64,000 nt of DNA from Evansella vedderi (GCF_030813435.1 NZ_JAUSUG010000003.1:186001-250000); one strand, 5' to 3'; numbered from the stretch's first letter, positions 36,571-46,776 are shown. The notes: generated by a model not told the origin, from the sequence alone. Numbers and translations: made by a program.

Positions 36571-36604
36571 AAAGCCCAAGCCCTTAAAAAGGGCTTGGGT
36601 TTTT
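36571..36604 (-). terminator. Stem-loop after acpP
   Basis: CCCAAGCCCTT and AAGGGCTTGGG form an 11-bp stem just after the acpP stop. A run of Ts lies on the plus-strand side, so the minus-strand tail (CTTTCAAA) is weaker. Confidence 0.7.
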
Positions 36605-36608
36605 ATAA

Positions 36609-36839
36609 CTATTGCTGACGTTCTATGTATTCTACAACGTCACCTACAGTTGCGATTTTTTCAGCATCTTCGTCGGAAATTTCTAAGTCAAACTCGTCTT
36701 CAAGTTCCATAACTAGTTCAACTACATCCAAGGAGTCTGCACCTAAATCATCTTTAAAAGTTGCTTCAGGTTTTACTTCTGATTCGTCTACACCAAGACG
36801 TTCTGATACGATTTTTGCAATGCGATCTAATACTGCCAT
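36609..36839 (-). CDS. acpP: Acyl carrier protein
   Basis: Carries growing fatty acyl chains on 4'-phosphopantetheine. The 76-residue acidic protein has the attachment Ser36 in [18 protein letters not shown]. The start is ATG 36839 with GGAGGTGA 5 nt upstream; an ATG 3 codons earlier lies next to the binding site. It follows fabG by 60 bp and is followed by a stem-loop and rnc. Confidence 0.97.
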   Translation of the reverse strand: MAVLDRIAKIVSERLGVDESEVKPEATFKDDLGADSLDVVELVMELEDEFDLEISDEDAEKIATVGDVVEYIERQQ

Positions 36840-36900
36840 GTAGTTCACCTCCTCTCAGTAATTATAGGATATTATGCTAGAAAATACTAGTTTGATTTCA

Positions 36901-37638
36901 TTACATTACCATTCCGCCATCTACATGGAGGGTTTGCCCGGTCATGTAAGCAGATGCATTACTTGCTAGAAACGCTACAACTGCAGCTACTTGCTCTGGG
37001 CTTCCTAATTTTCCGAGAGGAATTTGTTTTAGCATTCCTTCTACTAATTCCTCTGAAAGGGATTCTGTCATATCCGTTTCAATAAAGCCTGGGGCAATGG
37101 CATTTACAAGGATGTTTCGATTAGCAAGTTCCCTTGCCATCGATTTTGTTAACCCAATAACACCAGCTTTACTTGCCACATAGTTAGCTTGTCCAGGATT
37201 CCCTAATACACCAACTACTGAGGAAATATTAATAATTCTTCCGTAACGTTGCTTCATCATTGGACGAGTAACAGCCTTAGAGCAGTTGAATACCCCTTTT
37301 AAGTTTGTATTGATAACTGCATCGAAATCCTCTTCCTTCATGCGCATGATCAAATTATCTTTGGTAATACCTGCGTTGTTAACAAGAATTTCAATGGAGC
37401 CAAATTCATCAAGAACTGTTTTAACCATGCTATTTACCGATTCTGAGTCAGCGACATTAGCTTGGATCGCCATTGCCTTTACTCCGTGACTGCGGCATTC
37501 TTCCGCTACTGCTTCTGCCTTTTCCTGACTCCCAGAATAGTTTACCGCAACGTTAACACCTTGCTTTGCCAATGTTAAACAAATTTCCCGTCCTATACCT
37601 CTAGAACCACCTGTAACGAGTGTATTTTGTCCTTTCAT
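36901..37638 (-). CDS. fabG: 3-oxoacyl-[acyl-carrier-protein] reductase
   Basis: First reductive step of fatty-acid elongation. The 245-residue short-chain dehydrogenase has the NADPH loop [11 protein letters not shown] at residues 8-18, NNAGIT near 86, and the catalytic serine/YxxxK pattern [24 protein letters not shown] near 137-160. The C-terminus [12 protein letters not shown] is standard. It is 7 bp after fabD. Member of the FapR-controlled unit. Confidence 0.97.
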   Translation of the reverse strand: MKGQNTLVTGGSRGIGREICLTLAKQGVNVAVNYSGSQEKAEAVAEECRSHGVKAMAIQANVADSESVNSMVKTVLDEFGSIEILVNNAGITKDNLIMRMKEEDFDAVINTNLKGVFNCSKAVTRPMMKQRYGRIINISSVVGVLGNPGQANYVASKAGVIGLTKSMARELANRNILVNAIAPGFIETDMTESLSEELVEGMLKQIPLGKLGSPEQVAAVVAFLASNASAYMTGQTLHVDGGMVM

Positions 37639-37645
37639 ACGCCGT

Positions 37646-38587
37646 CTACTCCTCCCTTAATGCTTCTAATGTATTTTGCAATGTTTCCTCATCATAAACT
37701 GGCAGTACTTTTGCACGGCGTGACACCTTTTTCACAAGACCGCTTAATACCTTACCAGGACCTACTTCAATAAATGTTTCTACACCTTCATCAATCAATT
37801 TTTTTACTGTGTCCTCCCATAATACTGGGGAATATATTTGCTTATATAAAAGCTCACGAATTTCCTCACCATCTTTAACAGGCTCTGCTGTTACATTTGC
37901 GACAACCGCCATAGACGGAGTGGTAATAGACACTTCAGCTAAATGATCTTTCATTTTTTCTGCCGCTGGCTTCATTAATGAAGAATGGAATGGACCACTA
38001 ACGGACAATGGAATAACTCGCTTGGCTCCCTTTTCCTTTGCCAATTCCGAAGCCGCTTGTACTCCTTCTACTGTTCCAGAAATAACAATTTGCCCAGGAG
38101 AGTTAAAGTTAGCAGGCTCCACTACACCCGCATTGGCTGTAGCTGTCTCCGTTACTTCCACTAACGCTTCCCTTTCCATTCCTAGTACAGCTGCCATCGT
38201 TCCTTTTCCTTTTGGTACAGCTTCTTCCATCCACTGTCCACGTTTACGAACGGCTTGACAAGCATCCGCAAAGGATATGGCACCACTTGCTACAAGTGCA
38301 GAATACTCCCCTAGGCTATGCCCTGCTGCATAATCTGCGTGAATACCCTTTTCCTTTAAAATCTCCCAAATGGCAATACTTGTAGTTAATAATGCCGGCT
38401 GCGTATTTTCTGTTCTTTTTAAATCTTCTTCTTCCCCTGCAAAAATTAAATTGGAAAGCTCTTCACCTAGTACCGTATCAGCTTCATTAAATACACGCTT
38501 ACTAATCTCATATTTTTCCGCGATTTCTTTTCCCATACCCACTTGCTGTGAGCCTTGTCCTGGAAAAAGTAAGGCAATTTTCCCCAT
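37646..38587 (-). CDS. fabD: Malonyl-CoA:ACP transacylase
   Basis: Loads malonyl groups on ACP. The 313-residue protein starts [19 protein letters not shown]. The nucleophile serine is in [15 protein letters not shown], near residue 92, and the catalytic histidine lies in [10 protein letters not shown], near residue 201. It starts 2 bp after plsX with AAGGAG as ribosome binding site. Confidence 0.97.
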   Translation of the reverse strand: MGKIALLFPGQGSQQVGMGKEIAEKYEISKRVFNEADTVLGEELSNLIFAGEEEDLKRTENTQPALLTTSIAIWEILKEKGIHADYAAGHSLGEYSALVASGAISFADACQAVRKRGQWMEEAVPKGKGTMAAVLGMEREALVEVTETATANAGVVEPANFNSPGQIVISGTVEGVQAASELAKEKGAKRVIPLSVSGPFHSSLMKPAAEKMKDHLAEVSITTPSMAVVANVTAEPVKDGEEIRELLYKQIYSPVLWEDTVKKLIDEGVETFIEVGPGKVLSGLVKKVSRRAKVLPVYDEETLQNTLEALREE

Positions 38588-38589
38588 GT

Positions 38590-39603
38590 TTATAACTCCT
38601 TCTTTTGTTCAGTATCGTTTTCATTTTTTACTAATTCCTGACGAATGGTAGCAACAACATTCTCATCATGCATTGTTTTTGCTTGACGAATAGCATTGAA
38701 AAACGCCCGGTCATTTGAAGAACCGTGTGCTTTAATAATAGGAGCATTCAATCCAAAAAGACCCGCTCCCCCATATTCGGAATAATCCATTTGCTTTTTC
38801 ACTTGTTTAAATGCTGGCTTCAGTATTCCCGCAGCCAATTTGTTTTTAAAGGTAGAGGTTAGTTCCCTTTTCAATATTGAGAATAAGGAAAGGGCTGTTC
38901 CCTCAATGGATTTCAGTACGAGATTTCCCGAGAATCCATCACATACAACCACATCGGCAACACCTTCTAATAAATCCCTAGCTTCCACATTTCCAACGAA
39001 TTCCATGGAGCTGTTTTCTAGAAGCTCAAATACTTCCTTCGTCAGTTCCGTCCCTTTTCCTGCTTCTGTTCCAACATTTAATAACCCAATCCGTGGTTTG
39101 ACAACCTTGCGAACCTTTTTCATGTATACATCACCCATAACCGCATACTGATAAAGGTGAGATGCCTTAGAATCCATGTTTGCCCCAACATCCAATAGAA
39201 GGAATCCTTCTCCACCGAGAGTCGGTAACATTGGGGATAAGGCCGGACGTTCAATTCCTTTAATTCGCCCTACAACTAGGAGGCCCGCAGTCATTAATGC
39301 ACCAGTGTTACCAGCTGAAATAGCCGCATCTGCCTTTCCTTCCTTTACTTGCTGTATTGCCAATACCATGGACGAATCTTTTTTTCTCCTTACGGCCTTT
39401 ACAGGAGAATCTTCTCCTTCAATCGTAACTTCTGTATGTAAAATTTCTACTCTATCCGATGGTTGAATGTATTTTTTTATGTCAGCTTCGTTACCAACTA
39501 AAGTAACTTTTAAATCTTCATAAGTCTCAAGGGCTATTTCACACCCCCTAATGACACTTTCTGGGGCATGATCTCCCCCCATCGCATCAATAGCTAACTT
39601 CAT
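38590..39603 (-). CDS. plsX: Phosphate acyltransferase PlsX
   Basis: Converts acyl-ACP to acyl-phosphate for PlsY in phosphatidic acid synthesis. From ATG 39603 it has 337 residues, starting [20 protein letters not shown]. It includes [13 protein letters not shown] and [15 protein letters not shown], both typical. An open extension to 39678 overlaps fapR and is not supported. Co-transcribed with fapR, 19 bp downstream. Confidence 0.96.
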   Translation of the reverse strand: MKLAIDAMGGDHAPESVIRGCEIALETYEDLKVTLVGNEADIKKYIQPSDRVEILHTEVTIEGEDSPVKAVRRKKDSSMVLAIQQVKEGKADAAISAGNTGALMTAGLLVVGRIKGIERPALSPMLPTLGGEGFLLLDVGANMDSKASHLYQYAVMGDVYMKKVRKVVKPRIGLLNVGTEAGKGTELTKEVFELLENSSMEFVGNVEARDLLEGVADVVVCDGFSGNLVLKSIEGTALSLFSILKRELTSTFKNKLAAGILKPAFKQVKKQMDYSEYGGAGLFGLNAPIIKAHGSSNDRAFFNAIRQAKTMHDENVVATIRQELVKNENDTEQKKEL

Positions 39604-39622
39604 TATTACACCATCCTCAATT

Positions 39623-40177
39623 TTATTTTTCTTGACGATACATGGCAAACTCACCGTAGAATACAAGCTCCTGATCAACGAAGCTGCTTACTTCCACAGT
39701 GGTTCTCATTTCACCAATTTCTTTCACACTAGCCTTCGCTACAACACGCTCCCCAACCTTTACCTGTCTATTGAAGGAGACATTCGCATTTGTGGTTAAT
39801 GCTAGCTCATCATCAATAATGGCAACAGCTAAGGAATTAGCTTGAGCAAAAATATGATGGCCACGGGCTATACCAGTTCTAGAGAAAACATGCTCTTCAC
39901 GAATATCTAAGATGGATATGGCATGCTTGTCTAGCTCTAAGTCGATAATTTCTCCAATAACCTCTTCAATAGGTAAGGCTTTAACTGTATCATATTGCTG
40001 GCGGGCAACGTGCTTAATCCGCTCCCTCACCTCGGGAATATTTAACTCTAAACGATCTAATCGAACCGTTTGGACACTAACCTGAAAAAATTCTGCTAAA
40101 GCTTCATCCGTTATAAAAGGATTTTCTGCGATTTTTTCTTTTAATAACGGTTGCCGTTGTTTTTTTGATATTTTCAC
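39623..40177 (-). CDS. fapR: Transcription factor FapR, malonyl-CoA-responsive repressor of lipid synthesis
   Basis: Represses fatty-acid and phospholipid genes until malonyl-CoA binds. From GTG 40177 it has 184 residues, close to the B. subtilis length. The N-terminal helix-turn-helix is [20 protein letters not shown]; the C-terminal hot-dog domain includes [20 protein letters not shown] and [14 protein letters not shown]. The open frame continues upstream through the operator and promoter, which is why the longer start at 40246 is rejected. It is the first gene of fapR-plsX-fabD-fabG(-acpP). Confidence 0.95.
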   Translation of the reverse strand: MKISKKQRQPLLKEKIAENPFITDEALAEFFQVSVQTVRLDRLELNIPEVRERIKHVARQQYDTVKALPIEEVIGEIIDLELDKHAISILDIREEHVFSRTGIARGHHIFAQANSLAVAIIDDELALTTNANVSFNRQVKVGERVVAKASVKEIGEMRTTVEVSSFVDQELVFYGEFAMYRQEK

Positions 40178-40192
40178 AATAATCACATCCAC

Positions 40193-40214
40193 ACTAATAT
40201 GACTAGGTACTAAT
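40193..40214 (-). promoter_or_regulatory. FapR operator
   Basis: On the minus strand ATTAGTACCTAGT followed by CATATTAGT matches the FapR consensus (TTAGTACC...TAAT-type inverted repeat). It covers the predicted transcription start, so FapR would repress its own operon. Confidence 0.82.
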
Positions 40215-40217
40215 AGT

Positions 40218-40246
40218 AGTATATAGTTGAAGTCACCCATTTTCAA
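40218..40246 (-). promoter_or_regulatory. Promoter of the fapR operon
   Basis: TTGAAA and TATACT on the minus strand are separated by exactly 17 bp and lie directly upstream of the FapR operator, inside the 80-bp gap after recG. Confidence 0.85.
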
Positions 40247-40258
40247 CCATGAATATTG

Positions 40259-42292
40259 TTAATCTAATTTTTCCTCATTAAGCACTACTTGTTTTTTCAA
40301 GTATTCCCTAAGCTTTTCGTATGCTTCCCCTTTCCAGAAAGCTTCTGCTTGAATTAATTTAACAGAATCCTGCCTAGCCACTTCTAATACACGATAATCC
40401 TCCACAATATCTGCTACTTTGAAGTTAGGAAGACCACTTTGTTTTGACCCGAAAAAGTCTCCAGGGCCCCTTAATTCCAAATCTCGTTCCGATAGTTCAA
40501 ACCCGTCCGTTGTATCTGTCATAATTTGCATCCGTTCTTTTCCCACATCGGACTTTGGATCGGCTAACAGGATACAATAAGATTGTGCTTCTCCCCTCCC
40601 TACTCGCCCCCGAAGTTGATGTAGTTGAGCTAAACCGAACCTCTCAGCATCATAAATAACCATAACCGTTGCATTCGGTACATTAACTCCCACCTCTACC
40701 ACTGTAGTAGAAACAAGTAAATGAACACGATTTTCGGCAAACTCATTCATAACATGCTCTTTTTCATCAGCGTGTAACCGTCCGTGCATGAGCCCGATAT
40801 TAAAATGTGGTAATGCCTGTGTCAGTTGAGTATGTACATCAATGGCATTTTGGACATCTAATTTTTCTGACTCTTCAATAAGGGGACAGATCACGTAAGC
40901 TTGATGACCTTTTGTTAATTGCTTTTCCAAAAATTCGATTATCCTCGGCAGCATATTTGGTTTTGCCCAACGGGTATCAACTGGCTTTCTTCCTTTCGGC
41001 ATTTCATCAATAATCGATACATCCATATCCCCAAAGGCAGTAATGGCTAATGTACGAGGAATAGGTGTTGCTGTCATAAACAGGACGTCTGGTCTTACTC
41101 CTTTCTTTCTTAATATCCGGCGTTGCTCCACTCCAAAACGATGCTGCTCATCAGTAATAACAAGTCCTAGTTTGTGAAAATCTACTCCCTCTTGAATAAG
41201 GGCATGAGTTCCAATTAAGACATGGATTTTTCCTATTTTTAGCCCTTCTAGTATTTCACGACGTTCTTTTACCTTTGCAGAACCAGAAAGGAGTTCTACC
41301 CTTAAATCAAATGGATCTAGTAAAGCTTTCAACGATTCCTTATGCTGTTCAGCGAGAATTTCTGTAGGAACCATTAATGCCCCTTGAAAGCCTGCTTTTG
41401 CATTAACATAGAGGGCAGCTCCAGCAATGACTGTTTTTCCGGAACCCACATCTCCCTGTAATAAGCGGTTCATACGATATTCGCTACCGAGATCAGTCAG
41501 AATCTCCTTTAGGACGCGATTTTGGGCATTTGTAAGGGGAAAGGGAAGTTTTTCCATAAACTCATGAACAGCTTCTTTAGTGAAATTCTTCTGTTGTCCC
41601 TCTTCTGCCTCCCTCTCTATTTTCCGGAACATCTGCATTTTTAGCTGAAAGAGGAGTAACTCCTCATAAATCATTCTTCTTTTAGCTTGTTTAAGCTTTT
41701 CAGGATTACTTGGAAAATGTAATTGCTTTATTGTCTCAGCTCTATCCATTAAACGGTAGGTGTTAAGTAATTGTGGAGGTAAGATCTCTTCCACTTGATT
41801 ACCAAATTGTTGAATAGCTTGTCGGATAAACTTCCTTAAGGTGTTGATCTTTACTTCCCCTTTGACGGAATACACCGGCTCAAGACCTTCTTGAACAGAA
41901 TCTTTCTTCGTTTTTAATGTGCCACCACTTATCATCAACCTGTGCTTGTCCAGTTTTCCATTGATAGTAATGACATCCCCTAAATGGATTTGCCTTTTCA
42001 AGTACGGTTGATTAAAAAAGACAGCCTGCACTAATAGACCGTCCACGAGTACGCGAACGGTCAAACGAGATTTATTCCTTCCATAGAAACCAAGGCTCGG
42101 TTCACTGTGAACCGTTCCTCTCACAGTAATTCTTTCTTCATGCTGAGCTTCTATAATAGGACGTACAGCATGGTCTTCATAACGGAATGGAAAGTGCTCT
42201 AATAGGTCTTGAACAGTAGTAATTCCCATTGATTCTAACTGTTCCATCATACGAGGACCAATACCTTGAATTTCAGAAACTGGATGATTCAT
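40259..42292 (-). CDS. recG: ATP-dependent DNA helicase RecG
   Basis: Branch-migrating helicase that regresses stalled forks. The 677-residue protein has the N-terminal wedge OB fold (about 50-150), Walker A LLQGDVGSGKTVIAG near residue 278, DEQHRFG near 380, MTATPIPRT near 408 and the C-terminal helicase lobe with QLRGRVGRGEAQSYC near 573. It starts 8 bp after sdaAA; the ribosome binding site is weak, suggesting coupling. Confidence 0.97.
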   Translation of the reverse strand: MNHPVSEIQGIGPRMMEQLESMGITTVQDLLEHFPFRYEDHAVRPIIEAQHEERITVRGTVHSEPSLGFYGRNKSRLTVRVLVDGLLVQAVFFNQPYLKRQIHLGDVITINGKLDKHRLMISGGTLKTKKDSVQEGLEPVYSVKGEVKINTLRKFIRQAIQQFGNQVEEILPPQLLNTYRLMDRAETIKQLHFPSNPEKLKQAKRRMIYEELLLFQLKMQMFRKIEREAEEGQQKNFTKEAVHEFMEKLPFPLTNAQNRVLKEILTDLGSEYRMNRLLQGDVGSGKTVIAGAALYVNAKAGFQGALMVPTEILAEQHKESLKALLDPFDLRVELLSGSAKVKERREILEGLKIGKIHVLIGTHALIQEGVDFHKLGLVITDEQHRFGVEQRRILRKKGVRPDVLFMTATPIPRTLAITAFGDMDVSIIDEMPKGRKPVDTRWAKPNMLPRIIEFLEKQLTKGHQAYVICPLIEESEKLDVQNAIDVHTQLTQALPHFNIGLMHGRLHADEKEHVMNEFAENRVHLLVSTTVVEVGVNVPNATVMVIYDAERFGLAQLHQLRGRVGRGEAQSYCILLADPKSDVGKERMQIMTDTTDGFELSERDLELRGPGDFFGSKQSGLPNFKVADIVEDYRVLEVARQDSVKLIQAEAFWKGEAYEKLREYLKKQVVLNEEKLD

Positions 42293-42300
42293 CTCTTATT

Positions 42301-43191
42301 TCACACCTTTTTTACAGAAGCTCCAAAAATTTGCTCTTGATATTTTCTACCTGTAGGGGTTGCTGCTAAGCCCCCTTCTGCTGTCTCTTTGAAAGCTGAT
42401 GGCATTGCTTCACCAATACGGTACATGGCATCAATTACTTCATCACAAGGAATTCGGCTTTCAATCCCAGCCAAAGCTAAGTCCGCTGCCACAATGGCAT
42501 TAGAAGAACCAAAAGCATTCCTTTTAACACATGGCACCTCTACTAAACCTGCTACAGGATCACATACTAATCCTAACATTCCTTTTAAAGCCATTGCCAT
42601 CGCTTCTGCACACTGTTTTGGTGTACCCCCAGCCATTTCAACTAATGCTGCTGCTGCCATTCCCGTTGCGGATCCAACCTCTGCTTGACACCCACCCGCT
42701 GCCCCTGATATAGAGGCATTATTCGCCACAACAAAACCAAATGCTCCACTAGTAAACAAAAAGCGGATCATTTGCTCACGGGTTGGATTTAATTTATTTT
42801 TCGTAGAAAATAATACACCTGGAACTACTCCAGCTGATCCTGCTGTAGGTGTGGCACAAATAGTTCCCATGGCTGCATTAACTTCATTTGTTGCCATTGC
42901 CTTTGCAACAGCCTCTAACAGCTGATTTCCTGCTAACGTTTCTTTTGATTGCATATATTCAAAAAGCTTCTTCCCGTCTCCACCAGTGAGACCTGAAACT
43001 GATTTAACATCTTCTGTAATACCACGTTCCACTGCTTTTTCCATTACATTTAAATTTCGTTCCATTTGAGCAAATATTTCTTCCCGTGTTCGTTCGTGGT
43101 ATTCCATTTCCTGACGAATCATTATTTCTGAAATAGGTATTCCTTCTTTTTCAGCTAAAGAAACTAGTTCTTGTACATTACGAAACATCAT
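42301..43191 (-). CDS. sdaAA: L-serine dehydratase, iron-sulfur-dependent, alpha subunit
   Basis: Deaminates serine to pyruvate with the beta subunit. From ATG 43191 (GGAGG, 9 nt) it has 296 residues. Conserved cysteines for the [4Fe-4S] cluster are visible in ICATPTAGSAGVVPG, GAAGGCQAEVGSATGMA and LVCDPVAGLVEVPCVKRNA. It follows sdaAB by 24 bp. The sdaAB-sdaAA-recG-fapR order is as in B. subtilis. Confidence 0.95.
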   Translation of the reverse strand: MMFRNVQELVSLAEKEGIPISEIMIRQEMEYHERTREEIFAQMERNLNVMEKAVERGITEDVKSVSGLTGGDGKKLFEYMQSKETLAGNQLLEAVAKAMATNEVNAAMGTICATPTAGSAGVVPGVLFSTKNKLNPTREQMIRFLFTSGAFGFVVANNASISGAAGGCQAEVGSATGMAAAALVEMAGGTPKQCAEAMAMALKGMLGLVCDPVAGLVEVPCVKRNAFGSSNAIVAADLALAGIESRIPCDEVIDAMYRIGEAMPSAFKETAEGGLAATPTGRKYQEQIFGASVKKV

Positions 43192-43215
43192 TTTCAAATA
43201 CCTCCTAGAAGCATG

Positions 43216-43878
43216 TTATTCGTGTATTTTTGTTACTTTCTCTACGTGGTCTAATGCTTCTACTTCCTGTAATATATCCGGACCAATATTTTGGTCTACC
43301 TCTATAACCATTAAGGCTTCTTTTCCAACTTCCTTACGGGAAACCTGCATATGTCCAATATTTATTTGATGCTTAGCTAAAATGGTAGACACAGAAGCAA
43401 TTGCTCCAAACCTGTCATTATGAACAACTAAAATAGCCGGGTGATTTCCACTTAGGCGAAGCTCGAAACCATTTAATTCCTTAATTTCAACCTTTCCTCC
43501 ACCTATGGACACCCCGACAAGTTCCATTTCTTGATGGTCATCACCCATACGAATTTTTACTGTATTGGGATGGTCCAGCTGTGCCTCTTCCTCATGAAAA
43601 GAGTAGTTTAATCCTCTTTCCTTCGCTATTTTCATGGACTCTGTAATCCTTGTGTCAAAGGTTTCAAAACCCAGAACTCCACCGACTAAAGCTACGTCCG
43701 TTCCGTGACCTTGGTACGTTTTCGCAAAGGAACCATATAAATGAAAGGAAACCCAAGAAGGCTCCTTCTGAAAAAGTTGTCTCGCCACGAGTCCTATTCT
43801 CGCGGCTCCTGCAGTATGGGAACTTGATGGTCCAATCATTACTGGTCCAATGATATCAAAAACGCTGCGATATTTCAT
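43216..43878 (-). CDS. sdaAB: L-serine dehydratase, iron-sulfur-dependent, beta subunit
   Basis: Partner of SdaAA. The 220-residue protein begins MKYRSVFDIIGPVMIGPSSS, with the substrate motif GPSSSHTAGAARIG, and ends with an ACT regulatory domain (about 148-220) including LVVHNDRFGAIASVSTILAK. AGGAGG lies 8 nt before the ATG. The gene begins the sdaAB-sdaAA-recG run after a 300-bp gap with a large palindromic element. Confidence 0.95.
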   Translation of the reverse strand: MKYRSVFDIIGPVMIGPSSSHTAGAARIGLVARQLFQKEPSWVSFHLYGSFAKTYQGHGTDVALVGGVLGFETFDTRITESMKIAKERGLNYSFHEEEAQLDHPNTVKIRMGDDHQEMELVGVSIGGGKVEIKELNGFELRLSGNHPAILVVHNDRFGAIASVSTILAKHQINIGHMQVSRKEVGKEALMVIEVDQNIGPDILQEVEALDHVEKVTKIHE

Positions 43879-44000
43879 ATATAAATCCTCCTGGCACTGA
43901 AATCTATATCAATTAATCTTTTATTATAACTATGTATATAATAACAAAATGGTCCTTAAACTGCTATAAAACCGCATACATTCCGAAAATACACATGAAA

Positions 44001-44149
44001 AAGAGGCTGGGACAAAAGTATTTTTACTAATAAAAAATCCGAACAAACTAGATGTAGGTGCAATCTACCCGCTTCGGAAATATACTTCGCTAAGGTAGTG
44101 TATTGTTCGTATTTCCGATTAAACACTTTAGTTATGTCCCAGCCTCTTC
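44001..44149. repeat. Large palindromic element with GAGGCTGGGACA ends
   Basis: AAGAGGCTGGGACA (44001-44014) and TGTCCCAGCCTCTT (44136-44149) form a perfect 14-bp terminal stem around 121 bp that holds further complementary segments (TCCGAACAA/TTGTTCG, CGGAAATA/TATTTCCG). Elements with these ends are common between genes in low-GC Gram-positives. Placed right after degV, it may also terminate transcription. The rest of 43879-44178 shows no gene. Confidence 0.8.
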
Positions 44150-44178
44150 TATAATATTGGTTTAATACTAATGAAATA

Positions 44179-45036
44179 TTATTTTGCTTTTGTTGCGATT
44201 ATTGCGATGGCACCTGGTCCAACATGCGTTCCAATTACCGGCCCAATATCCGTAACTACTGATTCTTTTACATTAAATTTTTCTTTCATCATTTCTATCA
44301 ATTGCTTTGCTTCGTCTTCCACATTTGCATGGGAAATAGCTACATTTATTAATTCCTGACCATATTTTTGCTCAAACTCTTGAACCATTCTTGCTATAGC
44401 TTTTTTCTGCCCCCTTACTTTTTCAAAAGGGTATACTTCTCCATCTTCGTTAAGGGAAAGGATCGGCTTTATTTTCAATAATGAACCTAACACCGCAGAA
44501 GCCTTACCGATACGACCATTTTTCTCTAAATACTCAAGGGTATCAACCAAGAAGAAAAGGGAAGTATCCTCTAGTAGTTCATTAAGCCTTCCTAAACATT
44601 CCTCTTTTGTAGCTCCATTTTTCGCTAACCGAGCAACCTCAACAACAATAATTCCAATGGCATAGGAAGCTCTTTTAGAATCTACAACAGTTAATGAAAC
44701 TTCGTCCCCAAGTGTTTGGGAAGCTATATATGCAGATTGAAATGTGCCGCTAAGCTTTGATGATAAATGAATAGAAATTATATCTGTGCCTGGGTCTTCC
44801 TGTGTAATGCGACGATATTCCGTTTCAAATTGATGTGGGGTTGGCTGAGATGTCGTTGGAATTTGACCCGATTCTGTTAATTTTTTATAAAACTGTTCAG
44901 ATGTTAAGTCAATACCATCTTCAAATGTTTCCTCACCAAAATGAACCTTCAATGGTACGACAGTAATATCTAGTTCTTTTTGTAACTCCTTTGGAATATC
45001 CGCTGTTGAATCTGTGACAATGTGTACTTTCCCCAT
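44179..45036 (-). CDS. DegV family fatty-acid-binding protein
   Basis: DegV proteins bind fatty acids; several act as FakB, presenting fatty acids to the FakA kinase. From ATG 45036 (AAGGGGG, 8 nt) it has 285 residues, starting MGKVHIVTDSTADIPKELQ. The lipid-binding threonine/serine region IPTTSQPTP near 62 and SIHLSSKLSGTFQSA near 92 are present, as is the C-terminal GPVIGTHVGPGA. It lies 32 bp after the FakA gene, which supports a FakB role, by inference. Confidence 0.93.
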   Translation of the reverse strand: MGKVHIVTDSTADIPKELQKELDITVVPLKVHFGEETFEDGIDLTSEQFYKKLTESGQIPTTSQPTPHQFETEYRRITQEDPGTDIISIHLSSKLSGTFQSAYIASQTLGDEVSLTVVDSKRASYAIGIIVVEVARLAKNGATKEECLGRLNELLEDTSLFFLVDTLEYLEKNGRIGKASAVLGSLLKIKPILSLNEDGEVYPFEKVRGQKKAIARMVQEFEQKYGQELINVAISHANVEDEAKQLIEMMKEKFNVKESVVTDIGPVIGTHVGPGAIAIIATKAK

Positions 45037-45067
45037 AAACACAACCCCCTTATAATTTGAACCACAT

Positions 45068-46318
45068 TTATTCTACTGCGATGATGTAAGAATAGAGTGG
45101 TTGATTTCCAATATGAACTTCTACTTCAATATCTTCGTATTGCTCTTCAAGATAGCTTGCAAGTTCATCTGCCTCTTGTTCTGTACGATCTTCACCATAA
45201 ATAATAGTGACTATTTCACTATCCTCGTCCACCATTTTGGAAAGAAGCTCCTTCGCAACCTCTTGTACATTAGGTAAAGTAGAAACGATTTCCTTTTCGT
45301 GAATTCCCATGAAATCGCCTTTTTTAATTTGAACACCGTTTAAGCTTGTATCTCTAACAGCATAAGTAACCTCTCCCGTTTTTACTGACCCTAAAGAAGT
45401 GGTCATTTCTGCCTGATTATCTGTAAGAGACTCTATTGGGTTAAAAGCTAGTAACGCAGCTAACCCCTGTGGTACGGATTTAGACGGAACTACAACTACA
45501 TCCAAGTCGGAAACAGTAGCTGCTTGTTCTGCAGCCATAATGATATTGCTATTGTTAGGTAATAGGATAATTTTGTCCGCATTTGCTTCATTAATAGCTT
45601 TAACAAAGTCCTCTGTAGAAGGATTCATTGTTTGTCCACCTTCAATTACCCGTTTTGCTCCAAGTCCTTTAAACAGCTTTGCGATACCGTCACCCATGGC
45701 TACTGTAATAATTGCATATTCCGTTTTTTCATCTTTTTTCTCAGGTTTAGGTGGCATTGAAGCGCTTCCACCTTTTTCCTGCTCTAAAATACTTGAATGT
45801 TGTTCACGCATGTTTTCAATTTTCACATTAACTAATGAACCAAACTTTTGCGCTTCTGAAATGACATTACCAGGATATTCTGCATGAATATGTATTTTTA
45901 GTAAATCTTCGTCCGAAACAACAAGTAAAGAATCACCATGAGCACTTAATGCTTCTCTAAATTTCCCTTCATCAAAAGGATTTTCTTGAACCTTATCCGA
46001 TTCGAATTTAACCATTACTTCTGTACAATAGCCAAATTCAATATCCTCTGTAGATAAATGGCTTTGTGCAGATTGGTGGTGTTCCACTTGAACAAGTTCT
46101 GTCATACTTGGAGATTTTTGTACTAGATCAACAATTTTCTCCCCTTTTAATACTGCGAGGAAGCCCTCATAGATGGTTACAAGACCTTGTCCACCGGAAT
46201 CCACGACCCCCACCTCTTTTAATACAGGTAAAAGATCTGGAGTTCTTTCTAAAGAGGCCTTTGCTTCTTTAACTACTTCCTCCATCAATGCAACAGTGTC
46301 GTCATTTTTTTTTTGCAA
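45068..46318 (-). CDS. fakA: Fatty acid kinase FakA (YloV), C-terminal part after frame break
   Basis: This frame holds the remainder of FakA: the end of the DhaL domain ([21 protein letters not shown]), the middle domain ([15 protein letters not shown]) and the C-terminal DegV-like domain. It opens at TTG 46318 without a ribosome binding site, inside the upstream frame, so it is not an independent gene. It continues the frame at 46302-46757 if one A of a ten-A run is removed. The joined protein would have about 562 residues, like B. subtilis YloV (about 553). Whether full-length protein is made is undecided. Confidence 0.85.
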   Translation of the reverse strand: MQKKNDDTVALMEEVVKEAKASLERTPDLLPVLKEVGVVDSGGQGLVTIYEGFLAVLKGEKIVDLVQKSPSMTELVQVEHHQSAQSHLSTEDIEFGYCTEVMVKFESDKVQENPFDEGKFREALSAHGDSLLVVSDEDLLKIHIHAEYPGNVISEAQKFGSLVNVKIENMREQHSSILEQEKGGSASMPPKPEKKDEKTEYAIITVAMGDGIAKLFKGLGAKRVIEGGQTMNPSTEDFVKAINEANADKIILLPNNSNIIMAAEQAATVSDLDVVVVPSKSVPQGLAALLAFNPIESLTDNQAEMTTSLGSVKTGEVTYAVRDTSLNGVQIKKGDFMGIHEKEIVSTLPNVQEVAKELLSKMVDEDSEIVTIIYGEDRTEQEADELASYLEEQYEDIEVEVHIGNQPLYSYIIAVE

Positions 46319-46757
46319 ATGTGACGGCTTTCTTTGCAGAATCCTTCGCGACAGTTAAGATCGTCCCTTCAACTGGCTTCATTACTGCCTTATAAGCCAT
46401 TTCCACACCAAATTCAAAGGCTTTACTTAAATCTTTGGCGTTAATTGTTTCTTTTCCTTCCACAGACTTAGAAAAACCTCGAAATAATTGGGACAAAATT
46501 ACTCCAGAGTTACCTCTAGCCCCCATTAAAAGACCTTTAGCAAATGCTCCGGCAACTTTTCCCACATGTTCTGTTGATTGTCCCTTTACTTCCTTTACAC
46601 CGGAAGTAATGGTTAAATTCAAATTTGTTCCCGTATCCCCATCAGGTACCGGAAACACATTTAATGCATCAATTATTTTGGCATTGTTAGATAAATTGTT
46701 TGCCCCCTCTATTAGCATATGGGCAAACTTTTCACCTTCTATTATTTTAATAGTCAC
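46302..46757 (-). CDS. fakA: Fatty acid kinase FakA (YloV), N-terminal part, frame-interrupted
   Basis: Phosphorylates fatty acids bound to FakB/DegV proteins. These 151 residues are the N-terminal part of the DhaL ATP-binding domain, with [17 protein letters not shown] near residues 33-49 and [17 protein letters not shown] near 78-94. The frame ends FAKKK then TGA, immediately after a ten-A run (46305-46314). With nine As it would continue [14 protein letters not shown], matching the family. AGGAGG-type binding site and correct start are present, 19 bp after the Asp23-family gene. The break is a sequencing error, a mutation, or a slippage-rescued gene. Confidence 0.88.
   Translation of the reverse strand: MTIKIIEGEKFAHMLIEGANNLSNNAKIIDALNVFPVPDGDTGTNLNLTITSGVKEVKGQSTEHVGKVAGAFAKGLLMGARGNSGVILSQLFRGFSKSVEGKETINAKDLSKAFEFGVEMAYKAVMKPVEGTILTVAKDSAKKAVTFAKKK
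46305..46314 (-). other. Ten-A homopolymer at the fakA frame break
   Basis: On the minus strand GC is followed by ten As and TGACGAC. Ten As put TGA in frame; nine restore the family sequence. Runs of nine or more As are known sites of transcriptional slippage and of replication or sequencing indels. Confidence 0.9.
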
Positions 46758-46776
46758 AGACTGTTCCTCCTAACTG

